Positions 1 through 9,923 of a stretch of 64,000 bases of DNA are shown one piece after another. The DNA is from Hyphomonadaceae bacterium. GTDB taxonomy: Bacteria; Pseudomonadota; Alphaproteobacteria; Caulobacterales; Aquidulcibacteraceae. The position numbers were made by a program, and so were the translations under genes. The stretch lies in NCBI GenBank assembly GCA_014378995.1, contig JACMMP010000130.1:26602-90601 (forward strand), written 5' to 3'. Positions within the stretch are counted from its first letter, which is position 1, and each line of letters begins with the position of its first letter. Under the pieces are notes generated by a model that was not told the origin of the DNA, searched no databases, and was given only the letters and a program-made list of their open reading frames with translations.

Positions 1-182
1 CAAGCCCGCCACCGGCGTGTGCGCGGCGGCGTAAGCCAGGCTCATCGCCCGCCCATACGAGCGGGCGCTGCAAGCCGTAGAGATGCCGCAGCGCCAAAAC
101 ACATGGCTTTCAAAGTCGTTGATCGAGGTTAAAGGGCGCTTAAGCGGCTTGACGCGGGAAGCGCTGCCCCGATTCCAACTTT

Positions 183-1070
183 CTAGCGGCGGCGCGAACT
201 CCCCGCGGCCACGGCGGCTGCCTCGGCTTCCGCGATGCGCGCAACTTCCGCGGGATCGCAGATCGATTCGACTTCGGTGAACCGGAACGACGTCGTCACT
301 TCCGTTTGCGTCAGCATGGCCGACATCGAGAACATCTGCGTTCCGCTATCGGCCAAGAGATGGCCGTTCGCATCAGGCGTGAAGCCGTTGCGCAGAAGCG
401 CGCGTCGCACGCGCACAATGCCAAGCGCCCGGACGGCCGTCTCTGGGGGCTCGCGCAGCGTGCTGCTGAGGATACGCCCCTCGCGCGAGACTTCGATCTC
501 GCCGACCAGCTGCTCGATTATGCCTTGGCCGGTTTCGTCGGCGATGCGGGCGGGGACCATGCGCGGCTGGAAGGAATAGACGACCCGATCCGGGTGCTCA
601 GCGCGCATGGCGGGGTTCTCGAAGCTGTACTCACCTTCGGCGGTCAGCGCCATGAGATCGAACGGGAGTCCTTTGCGATCTTCACGCGCAAAAGAGCGCT
701 CGAGAGCGCGTTGTTGACGCGTGGCGCTAACGACGGTCCAGCGTTCGCCGATGGGCAAGCGGGGATCGAACCGGACGACCACATCAGCGTCGGCGCCGTT
801 CCAAGCGACTTGAGCAGCGGTGGTTTGCGAACGCGTGAAGGCGAAGCGGCATTGCGCCGGCTCGCGCGCGTTGGCGAGCGCATAAGCCAGGAGCTCCGTG
901 GGATCGGTCGGAATGAGCGGCGCGACGGAGACTGGCTCGGCGGGCGCGTCGGCGACCGCGGTTTCAGCCTGCGTTGCCGCGGACGCCGGGGCCTCTTGCG
1001 GCGCCTCTACGGGCTGCGCCCATGCGCTCGTCGCCAACACCAAAAGCGACGCTGCAAGTCTCTTGATCAT
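183..1070 (-). CDS. hypothetical exported protein
   Basis: Intact 295-aa ORF with N-terminal signal peptide (MIKRLAASLLVLATSAWAQ). Confidence 0.75.
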   Translation of the reverse strand: MIKRLAASLLVLATSAWAQPVEAPQEAPASAATQAETAVADAPAEPVSVAPLIPTDPTELLAYALANAREPAQCRFAFTRSQTTAAQVAWNGADADVVVRFDPRLPIGERWTVVSATRQQRALERSFAREDRKGLPFDLMALTAEGEYSFENPAMRAEHPDRVVYSFQPRMVPARIADETGQGIIEQLVGEIEVSREGRILSSTLREPPETAVRALGIVRVRRALLRNGFTPDANGHLLADSGTQMFSMSAMLTQTEVTTSFRFTEVESICDPAEVARIAEAEAAAVAAGSSRRR

Positions 1071-1188
1071 ATCCCACCCTCCCCAGGTTCAGCGCGGTGA
1101 AGCTAGGCTGCCAAAGCACCCGCGCGCAAGCCGGCGGCAAGAGCGATGGCGTCTTGACGGCGGCGGCGCCACGTCGGATGCGAAAAGC

Positions 1189-2040
1189 ATGAGCGATCAA
1201 GTGCTTCCTGTCGCCCGTTCGGTCACCGCCCTGCGCGGCGCCATCCGCGGCTGGCGCGCGCAAGGGTTGCGGGTCGGCCTCGTGCCGACAATGGGTGCGC
1301 TGCATGAGGGGCACCTTTCGTTGGTGCGGATGGCCAAAGAGCGGTGCGAGCGGGTGATCGCGAGCCTGTTCGTGAACCCCAGACAATTTGCGCCGCACGA
1401 GGATTTCGAGCGCTATCCGCGTGACGAAGCCGGCGATTCCGCGCTGCTCGCCGGCGCCGGTTGCGATCTCCTCTACGCGCCTGAGCGCAGCGTGATGTAT
1501 CCTGACGGCTTCGCCACCAATGTGATCGTCTCGGATGTCTCGACGCCGCTCGAGGGGGAGTTTCGCCCGCATTTTTTCGGCGGCGTCGCAACCGTGGTGG
1601 CGAAGCTCTTGCTGCAGGCGCTGCCGGACGTCGCCGTGTTCGGAGAGAAAGATTACCAGCAGCTGCTGGTGATCAAGCGCATGGCGCGCGATCTCGATGT
1701 CCCGGTGGAGATCGCCGGTTGCCCCACCGTGCGCGAGCACGACGGGCTCGCGATGTCGTCGCGCAATGCGTACCTGAGCGCCGATCAGCGCCGGATTGCG
1801 GCGCGGCTCAATCATCTGATGCATGACGCGATCAAAGCAGCGCACGCCGGCGGCGCGATCGGCGTGATCGAAGCGGAGACCCAGCGCCATCTGCACGCGG
1901 CGGGCTTCACCAGCATCGACTATTTCGCCATTCGCGACGCCGAGACATTGGCGCCGGTCAGCGACCTTGCCCGCCCCGCCCGCATCTTGGCCGCCGCTTG
2001 GCTGGGAAAAACGCGGCTGATCGACAACATGGCGGTATGA
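1189..2040 (+). CDS. panC: pantothenate synthetase (pantoate--beta-alanine ligase)
   Basis: Motifs GLVPTMGALHEGHLSLV, FVNPRQF, FGEKDYQQL, MSSRNAYL; start placed at ATG 1189 inside the longer track ORF. Confidence 0.95.
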   Translation: MSDQVLPVARSVTALRGAIRGWRAQGLRVGLVPTMGALHEGHLSLVRMAKERCERVIASLFVNPRQFAPHEDFERYPRDEAGDSALLAGAGCDLLYAPERSVMYPDGFATNVIVSDVSTPLEGEFRPHFFGGVATVVAKLLLQALPDVAVFGEKDYQQLLVIKRMARDLDVPVEIAGCPTVREHDGLAMSSRNAYLSADQRRIAARLNHLMHDAIKAAHAGGAIGVIEAETQRHLHAAGFTSIDYFAIRDAETLAPVSDLARPARILAAAWLGKTRLIDNMAV

Positions 2041-2076
2041 CGCTTAGTCTTCTCCGCAAAGAACGGGGGATCTCGG

Positions 2077-3489
2077 ATGGCGTTTTGGACTAGGCGCAAG
2101 CCGATCGAGGCGCCGGCTCATCATCAAGAGCTGAAGCGCACGCTATCGTGGCCGCATCTGTTGGCGCTTGGCGTGGGCGCCATTGTGGGCGCTGGCATTT
2201 ACGCGCTGATCGGCCAGGGCGCGGGGATGGCGGGGCCCGGGGTGATCGTATCGTTCGCCGTCGCGGGCGCGGTGTGCGCGTGCGCAGCGCTCTGTTACGC
2301 GGAGTTGGCGACGATGATGCCGGCTTCGGGCAGCGCTTACACCTACACCTACTCTTCGCTAGGCGAGCTAGCCGGCTGGATCGTCGGCTGGGCTTTGATC
2401 CTGGAATATTCGGTTGTGGTGAGCGCGGTTGCGGTCGGCTGGTCGGGCTATGCGTCCGGGCTGCTGACGGGCTGGGGCGTCGATGCGCCGCAAATGATCC
2501 AGTTCGGCGAGATCGCCGGACAGGCGCTGCATTTTAACCCGCTCGCGGTGTTCATTATCTTCCTGGTGGCGGGTTTGTTGATCCTCGGCACGCGCGAGAG
2601 CGCATGGATCAACGCAGTCCTTGTCGTCGCCAAGATCGCGGCGCTCATTTTGTTTCTCGTCATCGCCCTGCCCGCGTTCGACATCGCGCGCTTTACGCCG
2701 TTCGCGCCGTTCGGCTGGGGATCGGCGCCAGCGGAGACCGGCGGGAATATCGGCGTCATGGCGGGCGCGGCGGTGATGTTCTTTGCCTTCTATGGCTTTG
2801 ACGCCGTCTCCACCGCGGCGGAGGAAACCAAGAACCCCGGGCGCGATCTCGCCATCGGCATTATCGGCTCGATGGTGATTTGCACATTGCTTTACATGGC
2901 CGTCGGCGCCGCCGCGATTGGAGCGATGGATTTTCGCGCATTCGCGGGAAGCGGTGAGCCGATTGCGCACATCGTTCGCGATCTCGGCCAGCCGCAAGCG
3001 GCGGCGATCATTGGCGGCGTCGCCTCGATCGCCATCCCGACCGTGATCCTGGCGTTTCTCTACGGGCAAACGCGCATCTTCTACGTGATGGCGCGCGACG
3101 GCTTGCTGCCGCGTTCGTGGAGCCGAGTGCATTCAAAGCTCGGCACGCCGATCTTTGTGACGATCCTGACCGCGGTGGTCACGTCGGTGCTCGCGGGGTT
3201 GTTGACGCTGGGCGAGATTGCATCGCTGGCGAACGCGGGCACGCTGGCGGCGTTCATCGCAGTGGCGATTTCGCTGATGGTGCTGAGACAGCGCGAGCCT
3301 ACGCGCGCGCGGCCCTTTCGCACGCCGTTCGCCTGGGTGGTTGCGCCGCTCGCGATTGTCGGCTGCCTCTATCTCTTCTCCAGCCTCAACGCAGGCACAA
3401 TCCAGCGCTTCTTCATCTGGATGGCGATCGGTATCCCGGTTTACCTGGCGTGGGGCGCGCATCAGAGCGCGTTGGCGAAGACGACGTGA
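2077..3489 (+). CDS. APC-family amino acid permease
   Basis: 12-TM-like protein, GVGAIVGAGIYALIG motif typical of cationic amino acid transporters. Confidence 0.9.
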   Translation: MAFWTRRKPIEAPAHHQELKRTLSWPHLLALGVGAIVGAGIYALIGQGAGMAGPGVIVSFAVAGAVCACAALCYAELATMMPASGSAYTYTYSSLGELAGWIVGWALILEYSVVVSAVAVGWSGYASGLLTGWGVDAPQMIQFGEIAGQALHFNPLAVFIIFLVAGLLILGTRESAWINAVLVVAKIAALILFLVIALPAFDIARFTPFAPFGWGSAPAETGGNIGVMAGAAVMFFAFYGFDAVSTAAEETKNPGRDLAIGIIGSMVICTLLYMAVGAAAIGAMDFRAFAGSGEPIAHIVRDLGQPQAAAIIGGVASIAIPTVILAFLYGQTRIFYVMARDGLLPRSWSRVHSKLGTPIFVTILTAVVTSVLAGLLTLGEIASLANAGTLAAFIAVAISLMVLRQREPTRARPFRTPFAWVVAPLAIVGCLYLFSSLNAGTIQRFFIWMAIGIPVYLAWGAHQSALAKTT

Positions 3490-3526
3490 ATGAAGCGTGG
3501 GGCTGCCTATGAGCGCGTGGCGCCGC

Positions 3527-3587
3527 CCTTCGATAAGCTCAGGGTGACGCCATCCTGCCAGTAGCGTCTTCCTGAGCCTGTCGAAGG
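3527..3587. repeat. intergenic imperfect inverted repeat (CCTTCGATAAGCTCAGG ... CCTGAGCCTGTCGAAGG)
   Basis: Arms match 15/17 as reverse complements. Confidence 0.7.
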
Positions 3588-3632
3588 AGACGCGGGCCAA
3601 AGGGTTGATTAGGCTCGCACCCGGAGGCCTGC

Positions 3633-5180
3633 ATGAGCTGGAAAGACGACATCGAGGAGTTGCGCCGCCGCGAGGCGCTGGCTGAGGAGATGGGCGGCGA
3701 AGAGCGGGTGGCGCGGCAGAAGGCGTCCGGCAAGCTGACGGCGCGCGAGCGTGTCGATGCGCTGCTGGATGCGGGCTCGTTTCACGAGACGGGCAAGATT
3801 GCGGGCCGCGCCGCGTATGGCGCGGACAATGAGCTCGCTTCGTTTCTGGCGACGCCGTTCGTGGTCGGGCGCGGGATGATCGACGGCCGGCCCGTTGCGG
3901 TGCAGGCGGACGATTTCTCCGTGCGCGGCGGCGCGGCAGATGCTGGCATTTGGCAAAAGCTCGTCTTCGCCGAGCAGATGGCGAACGAATATCGCATGCC
4001 GCTTATTCGCATGGTCGACGGCACCGGCGGCGGCGGCTCGGTGAAGATGCTGGAGAAGGATCCGCGCACCTACATTCCGCAGACGCCGGGCTGGGAATGG
4101 GCGGTGGCGAACATGGGCGCAGTGCCGGTGGTGACGCTGGCGCTGGGGCCGTGCGCGGGCTTGGGCGCGGGGCGCGTGGCGGCGAGCCATTATAGCGTGA
4201 TGGTGCAGGGCCTCGCTCAAGTGTTCGTCGCCGGGCCGCCAGTGGCGAAGGCGATCGGCGAGGACGTCGACAAGGAAGGCCTCGGCGGCGCCGAGATCAA
4301 CGGCAAGAACGGCGTGGTGGACGATATCGTCGCCAGCGAAGCGGAGGCGTTCGCGGCGGCGAGGAAATTTCTCTCCTACCTCCCCGCTTCGATCCACGAA
4401 TTGCCGGCGCGGGTGCAAAATGGCGATCCGGCGGAGCGCCGCGATGCGACCCTGATCGATGTCGTGCCGCGCGACCGGCGTGTGCCCTACAAGATGCGGC
4501 GCATTGTTGAAGCCTGCGTCGATGCGGGCACGTTCTTCGAGACCGGCCGGCAATGGGCGCGCGGGCTGATCACCGGCTTTGCACGCATCGATGGACACAG
4601 CGTGGCGGTGCTGGCGGGCGATCCGATGTTTCTGGCCGGCGCATGGACGGCGGATGTGTGCCGCAAGCTGATCAAGCATGTGGACCTGGCGCAGACGTTC
4701 CACCTGCCGGTGGTTCACTTCGTCGATTGCCCAGGCTTTGCCGTTGGCGTGAAGCATGAGCGCGCGGCGACGGTGAAGCTTGGCGTGCAGGCGATGGCGG
4801 CTGTGTATCAGGCGCGTGTGCCGTGGTGCTCGATCGTGGTGCGCGCGGCGTTCGGGCTGGCGGGCTCGGCGATGATGAATCCGACACGCGTGAAGTATCG
4901 CTATTGCTGGCCGAGCGGCGATTGGGGCTCGCTGCCGCTCGAGGGCGGCATCGAGGCGGCGTACAAGCGCGAAATCGAAGCGCATGCCGAACCTGCGGCG
5001 CGCCTTGCTGAAATCCGCGCTTGGGCCGAGGCGCTGCGCTCGCCGTTCCGCACCGCGGAGGCGTTCTACGCCGAAGAGATCATCGATCCGCGCGATACGC
5101 GGCCGCTGCTGTGCGAATGGGCGGCGCTGGCGCAGCGGAGTTTGGAGACCGGGCCGAGTGCGTTCGGGATGCGGCCTTAG
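3633..5180 (+). CDS. acyl-CoA carboxylase carboxyltransferase (beta) subunit
   Basis: MSWKDDIEELRRREALAEEMGGEERVARQKASGKLTARERVDALLDAGSF; carboxyltransferase-type architecture. Confidence 0.88.
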   Translation: MSWKDDIEELRRREALAEEMGGEERVARQKASGKLTARERVDALLDAGSFHETGKIAGRAAYGADNELASFLATPFVVGRGMIDGRPVAVQADDFSVRGGAADAGIWQKLVFAEQMANEYRMPLIRMVDGTGGGGSVKMLEKDPRTYIPQTPGWEWAVANMGAVPVVTLALGPCAGLGAGRVAASHYSVMVQGLAQVFVAGPPVAKAIGEDVDKEGLGGAEINGKNGVVDDIVASEAEAFAAARKFLSYLPASIHELPARVQNGDPAERRDATLIDVVPRDRRVPYKMRRIVEACVDAGTFFETGRQWARGLITGFARIDGHSVAVLAGDPMFLAGAWTADVCRKLIKHVDLAQTFHLPVVHFVDCPGFAVGVKHERAATVKLGVQAMAAVYQARVPWCSIVVRAAFGLAGSAMMNPTRVKYRYCWPSGDWGSLPLEGGIEAAYKREIEAHAEPAARLAEIRAWAEALRSPFRTAEAFYAEEIIDPRDTRPLLCEWAALAQRSLETGPSAFGMRP

Positions 5181-5188
5181 CTCTGATC

Positions 5189-5220
5189 TTGGACCGCCGG
5201 CGTCCTCGCCGGCGGTCCAA
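5189..5220. repeat. REP-like perfect palindrome TTGGACCGCCGGCG-TCCT-CGCCGGCGGTCCAA
   Basis: 14-bp perfect arms, 4-nt loop; first 26 nt identical to 38598-38623. Confidence 0.85.
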
Positions 5221-5227
5221 TAAGAAA

Positions 5228-5255
5228 AAAGGCCGCGGCGTGAACCGCGGCCTTT
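5228..5255. terminator. bidirectional hairpin terminator
   Basis: AAAGGCCGCGG-CGTGAA-CCGCGGCCTTT between convergent genes. Confidence 0.8.
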
Positions 5256-5277
5256 CCATTTCGATTGAACGTTTGCG

Positions 5278-6321
5278 TTACGGCGTCGTTGCCGGCGCAA
5301 CAGCCGCTGGCGCGGCCGCTGCGGGTGCGGCCGCCGGCACAGCAGCCGCTTCAGTCGGCGCGGCGATGCGGGTCAGCGCGGCGATGTCGCCTTGCACGAC
5401 GTAGAATATCTCGCGATTGCGCGAGCCGCCGGCTTGCGCGGCGTCGTCGTGATAGACTTCGTACGTCACCCAATCGTCGTCCGGGGTCGCCGGATTGTCG
5501 AGGTGGGCGGCGGCGAGCAGCGCGTCCATCGGATTGTAAACGTCGCGCACAACGTTGGCTTCTTCACCCGTGTACACAACACGCAACACCGTTCCGGCGG
5601 GCGTCTGTCCGGTCTTGCCGATCAGCAGCGCGCGCGGCTGACGGCCCGTGTACGGATAGCCGACCTGATAGCAATACTGGCCGGAGACGACACGCGGCTC
5701 GACCGCGGTGAGATCGCCGTTCACGGTCAGGTTGCTCGCGCGCATCACTGGCGGAATGGCGACGACGGCTTGGGCGATGATCGAGGTGATCGATTCGGTA
5801 TCGGAGCCCGAGCAGTTTTCGACATAGAAGAACGGGCGCCCTTCAACTTGCGCCACGCTGTATTGCAGGCCTTCGAAGGTTGCGTTCGGCAGCGCGTTGA
5901 GATCGGTTTCAACCGCGGTCGCCGCCGTCGCGATGAGCGGGCCGACATCACCGCCTGTGATCGCTTGGATGCGATCGAGCGGGTTAGCGCCCAGATCCTG
6001 CTCCAACTTGACCTGCACGCGTGAGCCTTCGCCTTGCGGCGTCACGGTGTAGACCACGCGGCCCGTTGCGCCGTCGGCGAACGTCACTGGCGCGGTGACG
6101 GTGTCGCCCTCGAGCGTCGCCGCTTCGGCGATGGTGACGCCTTCAACGACGGTTGCGCCAACCGGCGTAGACGACAAACGCGCCAAAACGGTAGGCGCTG
6201 GACGCTCGATCTCGAGCGTGTGCGTGCGCGCCGCGACTTTCGGTCCGAAGACGTAGCCGGCGCCGGCAACCACCAGCACCACCGCTACAATGATAAGTAT
6301 TGTCCGTACCATAGAGCCCAT
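5278..6321 (-). CDS. hypothetical membrane-anchored protein, SRPBCC-like N-terminal half
   Basis: TM segment VRTILIIVAVVLVVAGAGYVFGPKV then cyclase-like region, Ala/Pro-rich tail; start placed at MGSMVRT. Confidence 0.7.
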   Translation of the reverse strand: MGSMVRTILIIVAVVLVVAGAGYVFGPKVAARTHTLEIERPAPTVLARLSSTPVGATVVEGVTIAEAATLEGDTVTAPVTFADGATGRVVYTVTPQGEGSRVQVKLEQDLGANPLDRIQAITGGDVGPLIATAATAVETDLNALPNATFEGLQYSVAQVEGRPFFYVENCSGSDTESITSIIAQAVVAIPPVMRASNLTVNGDLTAVEPRVVSGQYCYQVGYPYTGRQPRALLIGKTGQTPAGTVLRVVYTGEEANVVRDVYNPMDALLAAAHLDNPATPDDDWVTYEVYHDDAAQAGGSRNREIFYVVQGDIAALTRIAAPTEAAAVPAAAPAAAAPAAVAPATTP

Positions 6322-6484
6322 GGCCACCCTCCCGGCGTTGTCCCTGTGAAGCGGTTTCACTACCAAATTGCGCCGCGCGGCCAAACCTTTAATTGGAACT
6401 CGCCTGCTTTGAGGCGGGCGCGCGCGCCTTTTCCCACATCAGCGCCCGTGCTTTAAGCTCGTGATTTGAAGAGGAAGCGCCGGG

Positions 6485-7276
6485 ATGGGCGAAGAAGTCA
6501 CGTATGGCGGCTATCTACGGCTGAAGGAATTGCTGGGGGCCCAGCAGCCTCAGACGGCGCAGCACGACGAGCTTTTGTTCGTGATCCTGCATCAAACGAT
6601 GGAATTGTGGATGAAGCAGGTCATCCACGAATTGGGCGCGGCGCAAACCGAAGTGCGCAGCGGCAACCTCGTACCTGCATACAAACACATGGCGCGTGTC
6701 TCACGTATCCAGGCCGTGATGACCCAAACATGGGACATTCTGGCGACGATGACGCCAGCGGATTATCTGAACTTCCGATCGTTGCTCGGCGCGAGCTCGG
6801 GATTTCAGTCGGCGCAGTTTCGCGTGCTCGAAGCGCGCCTTGGCCTGAAGGACGCGAGCTTCCTCAAGTTTCACCCGGACGGCAGCGACGAGCGCGCCAT
6901 GTTAGAGGCGGCGCTCGCCGCGCCCAGCTTGTATGACGATGTGCTGGAGCAACTCGCCAAAGCGGGATTCGATATTCCCGCTGCCGCCTACCAGCGCGCG
7001 CCGGGCGCAGCGTACGACCCAAGCGACGCGGTCGAGAACGCTTGGCTTATAGTTTACCGCGACACGCAAAAACACTGGGCGCTCTATCAATTGGCGGAAA
7101 AGCTCATCGATCTGGACGACGCCTTCCTCACCTGGCGCCACAAGCACGTGCTGACGGTCGAGCGCATCATCGGCAGAAAGCGCGGCACGGGCGGCACCGA
7201 AGGCGTCGGCTATCTGCAGCGGACGCTAACGCGGCGCGCGTTTCCCGAATTGTGGTCGCTGAGGACCAAGCTTTGA
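6485..7276 (+). CDS. kynA: tryptophan 2,3-dioxygenase
   Basis: YGGYLRLKELLGAQ, HDELLFVILHQTMELWMKQVIHEL, RFRSLLGASSGFQS-type motif (FRSLLGASSGFQSAQFR). Confidence 0.95.
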   Translation: MGEEVTYGGYLRLKELLGAQQPQTAQHDELLFVILHQTMELWMKQVIHELGAAQTEVRSGNLVPAYKHMARVSRIQAVMTQTWDILATMTPADYLNFRSLLGASSGFQSAQFRVLEARLGLKDASFLKFHPDGSDERAMLEAALAAPSLYDDVLEQLAKAGFDIPAAAYQRAPGAAYDPSDAVENAWLIVYRDTQKHWALYQLAEKLIDLDDAFLTWRHKHVLTVERIIGRKRGTGGTEGVGYLQRTLTRRAFPELWSLRTKL

Positions 7277-8442
7277 AGAGCTACAAGCCTCTCTTCTCGC
7301 GCGCGCTGGCCGCTTCGCCCGGGCGCATCCACTTTGCGGCGCACTCGCACCATCTGTGGCCGGACGCATCCTACGATGGCCACATGCAAGCGTGGGACGA
7401 TGCGGCCACACTCGCCGACCGCAAGTGGGAGAAGATATTCGGCGAAGTGATCCCGCGTGCGCAGGCCAACATCGCGCTGGAGCTGAAGCTGCCCGATCCG
7501 CGCACCATTGGATTTGCGCCAAACACTCATGAATTGCTGATGCGGCTCTTCTCGGCGCGTAAACCCGGCAAAATCGAAGTGCTGACGACGGACGGTGAGT
7601 TTCATTCCTTCCGCCGCCAAGCTGCGCGTTGGGAGGAAACCGGTTGGATTACGCGCCGGATCGTGCCCTGCGAGCCGTTTGAGACCTTCAGCGAACGTTA
7701 CCTCGCCGCCATGCGCGAAAAGCAGCCGGACATTGCGTTTTTGAGCCACGTGATGTTTCGCAGCGGACTGCGGTTTGACGGCGTCGAGGAATTGGCTTCG
7801 TACGCGTCGCCCGATGGCGCGTGGATCGCACTCGATCTCTATCACTCGTTCATGGCGATGCCGTGCGATTTTGCACGCGTCGCTAATCGCGTCTTTTTGC
7901 TCGGCGGCGGCTACAAATACGCGATGGCCGGCGAAGGCGCGGGCTTTATCCACGCGCCGCCCGGTTACGCGACGCGCCCGAGCTTCACCGGCTGGTTCGC
8001 CGATTTCGGCGCGATGGAAGGTAAGCAGGGCGAAGTCGCGTACGGCGTAGACGGCTCGCGCTTCCTCGGCGCCACGTATGATGCAACTGGGCTTTATCGC
8101 TTCAACGCGGTGCAAGCGATGCTGATCGATCAGCAGTTGGACACCGACGCTATAACGGCGCGGCTCGGCGCGCTGCGGGCGATGATGGCGGACGCCATCG
8201 GTTCGGGCGAAGCCGGCGCGAAATTACGCACTGCTGAAGTGCTGCATCCGAACGCGCACGGCCCGCAGGCGCGCTTTCTCTCGCTCCGCCACCCGGATGC
8301 GGTGCAATGGAAAGCGGCGCTGATGGCGGCGAATGTCATCACCGACGCGCGCGACGATATTCTGCGGATTGGGTTTGGGCTGTACCAGGACGAAGAAGAC
8401 GTGCCCGCCTTTTGCGCGGCGGCGAAGCGCGTGTTGGGGTAG
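7273..8442 (+). CDS. kynureninase-like class V aminotransferase
   Basis: PLP-type LGGGYKYAMAGEGAGF motif; TTG start overlaps kynA stop (TTGA). Confidence 0.85.
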   Translation: MKSYKPLFSRALAASPGRIHFAAHSHHLWPDASYDGHMQAWDDAATLADRKWEKIFGEVIPRAQANIALELKLPDPRTIGFAPNTHELLMRLFSARKPGKIEVLTTDGEFHSFRRQAARWEETGWITRRIVPCEPFETFSERYLAAMREKQPDIAFLSHVMFRSGLRFDGVEELASYASPDGAWIALDLYHSFMAMPCDFARVANRVFLLGGGYKYAMAGEGAGFIHAPPGYATRPSFTGWFADFGAMEGKQGEVAYGVDGSRFLGATYDATGLYRFNAVQAMLIDQQLDTDAITARLGALRAMMADAIGSGEAGAKLRTAEVLHPNAHGPQARFLSLRHPDAVQWKAALMAANVITDARDDILRIGFGLYQDEEDVPAFCAAAKRVLG

Positions 8443-8445
8443 AAT

Positions 8446-8630
8446 CCTTCTCCCTTTGCCGGGAGAAGGTGGCCCGAACGGCCGGCGAGTCATCCGGTTC
8501 ACGAACGCTGAGGTGTTCGCCGGTGATGGTGCGGTGCTGCGGCGGTCGTTGAAGCTGTGGGGGATTGATACCCATCTCCTCCACCCGGCCGCCCCACGGC
8601 CACCCTCCCCCGTGCAGCGGGGGAGGCGAC
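8446..8630. repeat. composite intergenic palindromic repeat
   Basis: CCTTCTCCCTTTGCCGGGAGAAGG and CCTCCCCCGTGCAGCGGGGGAGG hairpins. Confidence 0.6.
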
Positions 8631-8635
8631 GCAAA

Positions 8636-9067
8636 TCACCACGCACCCAACTCGACAAGTTGCCGCCGCAAATGCTCGGGTAGGTCGGCGCCGCCTTGCG
8701 TTTCGCCTAGGTCGGCGGGCGCGTCCTTCGGCTCTAAATAGCGCCAGCCTTGGAAGGCGCGCCGTGGTTGCGGGACGGTGCGGGCGAGGTGCGTGTCGAG
8801 ATAAAGACCGCAGCGTTGGCCGTGATCGTCGGTGACACGGTCGATGGCGACGATGCGCTGGCGCACGCTGACGACGCCCTTGATCACCCAATAGAGCGAA
8901 CCGCCCGCGAGCACATCCGCCGCGCGCTTGGGCCACATGCGCGTGCCGCAATGGGGACGCAGGTCGCGCTTTTCTTTCTTCGCGCGCTTGATCTGCCCGA
9001 TCTGCCATTCCGCCAGATCCTCGACGCTATCGGCGCCGACGCAGAGTTTGACGATGTGGATGGTCAT
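8636..9067 (-). CDS. DUF1489 family protein
   Basis: MTIHIVKLCVGADSVEDLAEWQ...HCGTRMWPKR...GGSLYWVIKG. Confidence 0.85.
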   Translation of the reverse strand: MTIHIVKLCVGADSVEDLAEWQIGQIKRAKKEKRDLRPHCGTRMWPKRAADVLAGGSLYWVIKGVVSVRQRIVAIDRVTDDHGQRCGLYLDTHLARTVPQPRRAFQGWRYLEPKDAPADLGETQGGADLPEHLRRQLVELGAW

Positions 9068-9129
9068 TGCGGGTGGTGTTTAGCGCGACTCTAGCGTCAC
9101 TCCAACGCTTCGAATGCAGCGCAGCGCGC

Positions 9130-9237
9130 GCTTCCCGGCCAAGCGTGCGGAGCACGCGTCGAGCCGAGACCCAGGGGCAGAAGACGTGCCGGTGGCCCCT
9201 AGGTCCCGGCTCTCCGCTCCGCTGCGGCCGGGAAGCG
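9130..9237. repeat. nested intergenic inverted repeat
   Basis: CGCTTCCCGGCC...GGCCGGGAAGCG outer arms with inner GAGACCCAGGGG...CCCCTAGGTCCCGGCTCTC. Confidence 0.65.
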
Positions 9238-9244
9238 TGGGAAG

Positions 9245-9892
9245 CTAGTTGCCGTCCGGATCGTCGCTCAGCGCGCGTTCGGCGCGCATGAGCGCTGCAA
9301 CTTCTTTCGCCGTCGCATCGCCGCTTGCGGCGAGGCCACACGCCACGCCGGTGAAATCGGCCTCGCTTTTGTTTTGCGAGAGTTTGCGTTTGGCTTCGAT
9401 GCGCTCCGCGGTCAGCGTGACGCCGACGATGCCGCGGAGGAGCGCGTCGATGTAAGGCCGCGGGGCGTCGGCGATGGACCAGGGTTCGGCGCGATCGTGT
9501 TCGTGCGCGTGAGAGAGATCGGTGACGATAGCATGCAGGCGCGCTGGATCGTCGAACCATTCGACGCGGCCGGTGAGATGCACGGCTTCGTAATTCCAGG
9601 TCGGCACGGTTTTGCCGTGCTCGGCTTTGGAGGGATACCAGGCTGGCGTGACGTAGGCTTCTGGGCCACTCAGCACGATGAGGCCTTGCCCTGCGCCGCG
9701 CTGCCATTGCGGATTGGCGCGAGCGATGTGGCCGGTGGCGATGCGCTTTTCAGCATCCCACAGGATCGGCATGTGCGTTCCGACCGGCGCGCCGGTTTCG
9801 TCGATTGTGATGAGGATGCCGGCGTGTGTGCGGGAGAGGCGTTGGATCAACGCGTCGGCTTCGTTGGTGGCGAAATGCGATGGGACGTACAT
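9245..9892 (-). CDS. PaiB-like FMN-binding negative transcriptional regulator
   Basis: MYVPSHFATNEADALIQRL... HIARANPQW, VPTWNYEAVHLTG motifs. Confidence 0.88.
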   Translation of the reverse strand: MYVPSHFATNEADALIQRLSRTHAGILITIDETGAPVGTHMPILWDAEKRIATGHIARANPQWQRGAGQGLIVLSGPEAYVTPAWYPSKAEHGKTVPTWNYEAVHLTGRVEWFDDPARLHAIVTDLSHAHEHDRAEPWSIADAPRPYIDALLRGIVGVTLTAERIEAKRKLSQNKSEADFTGVACGLAASGDATAKEVAALMRAERALSDDPDGN

Positions 9893-9923
9893 TTTATCAA
9901 TGATACTTGGGCCGCGATTTCAT

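Noticed and set aside
1-182. Possible start of a minus-strand gene at the left edge (MSLAYAAAHTPVAGL...)
   Set aside because: Too short to assign; needs sequence outside the window.
3609-5300. 563-aa minus-strand ORF opposite the carboxyltransferase gene
   Set aside because: His/Arg-rich shadow ORF typical of high-GC antisense frames; the + strand encodes a clear enzyme.
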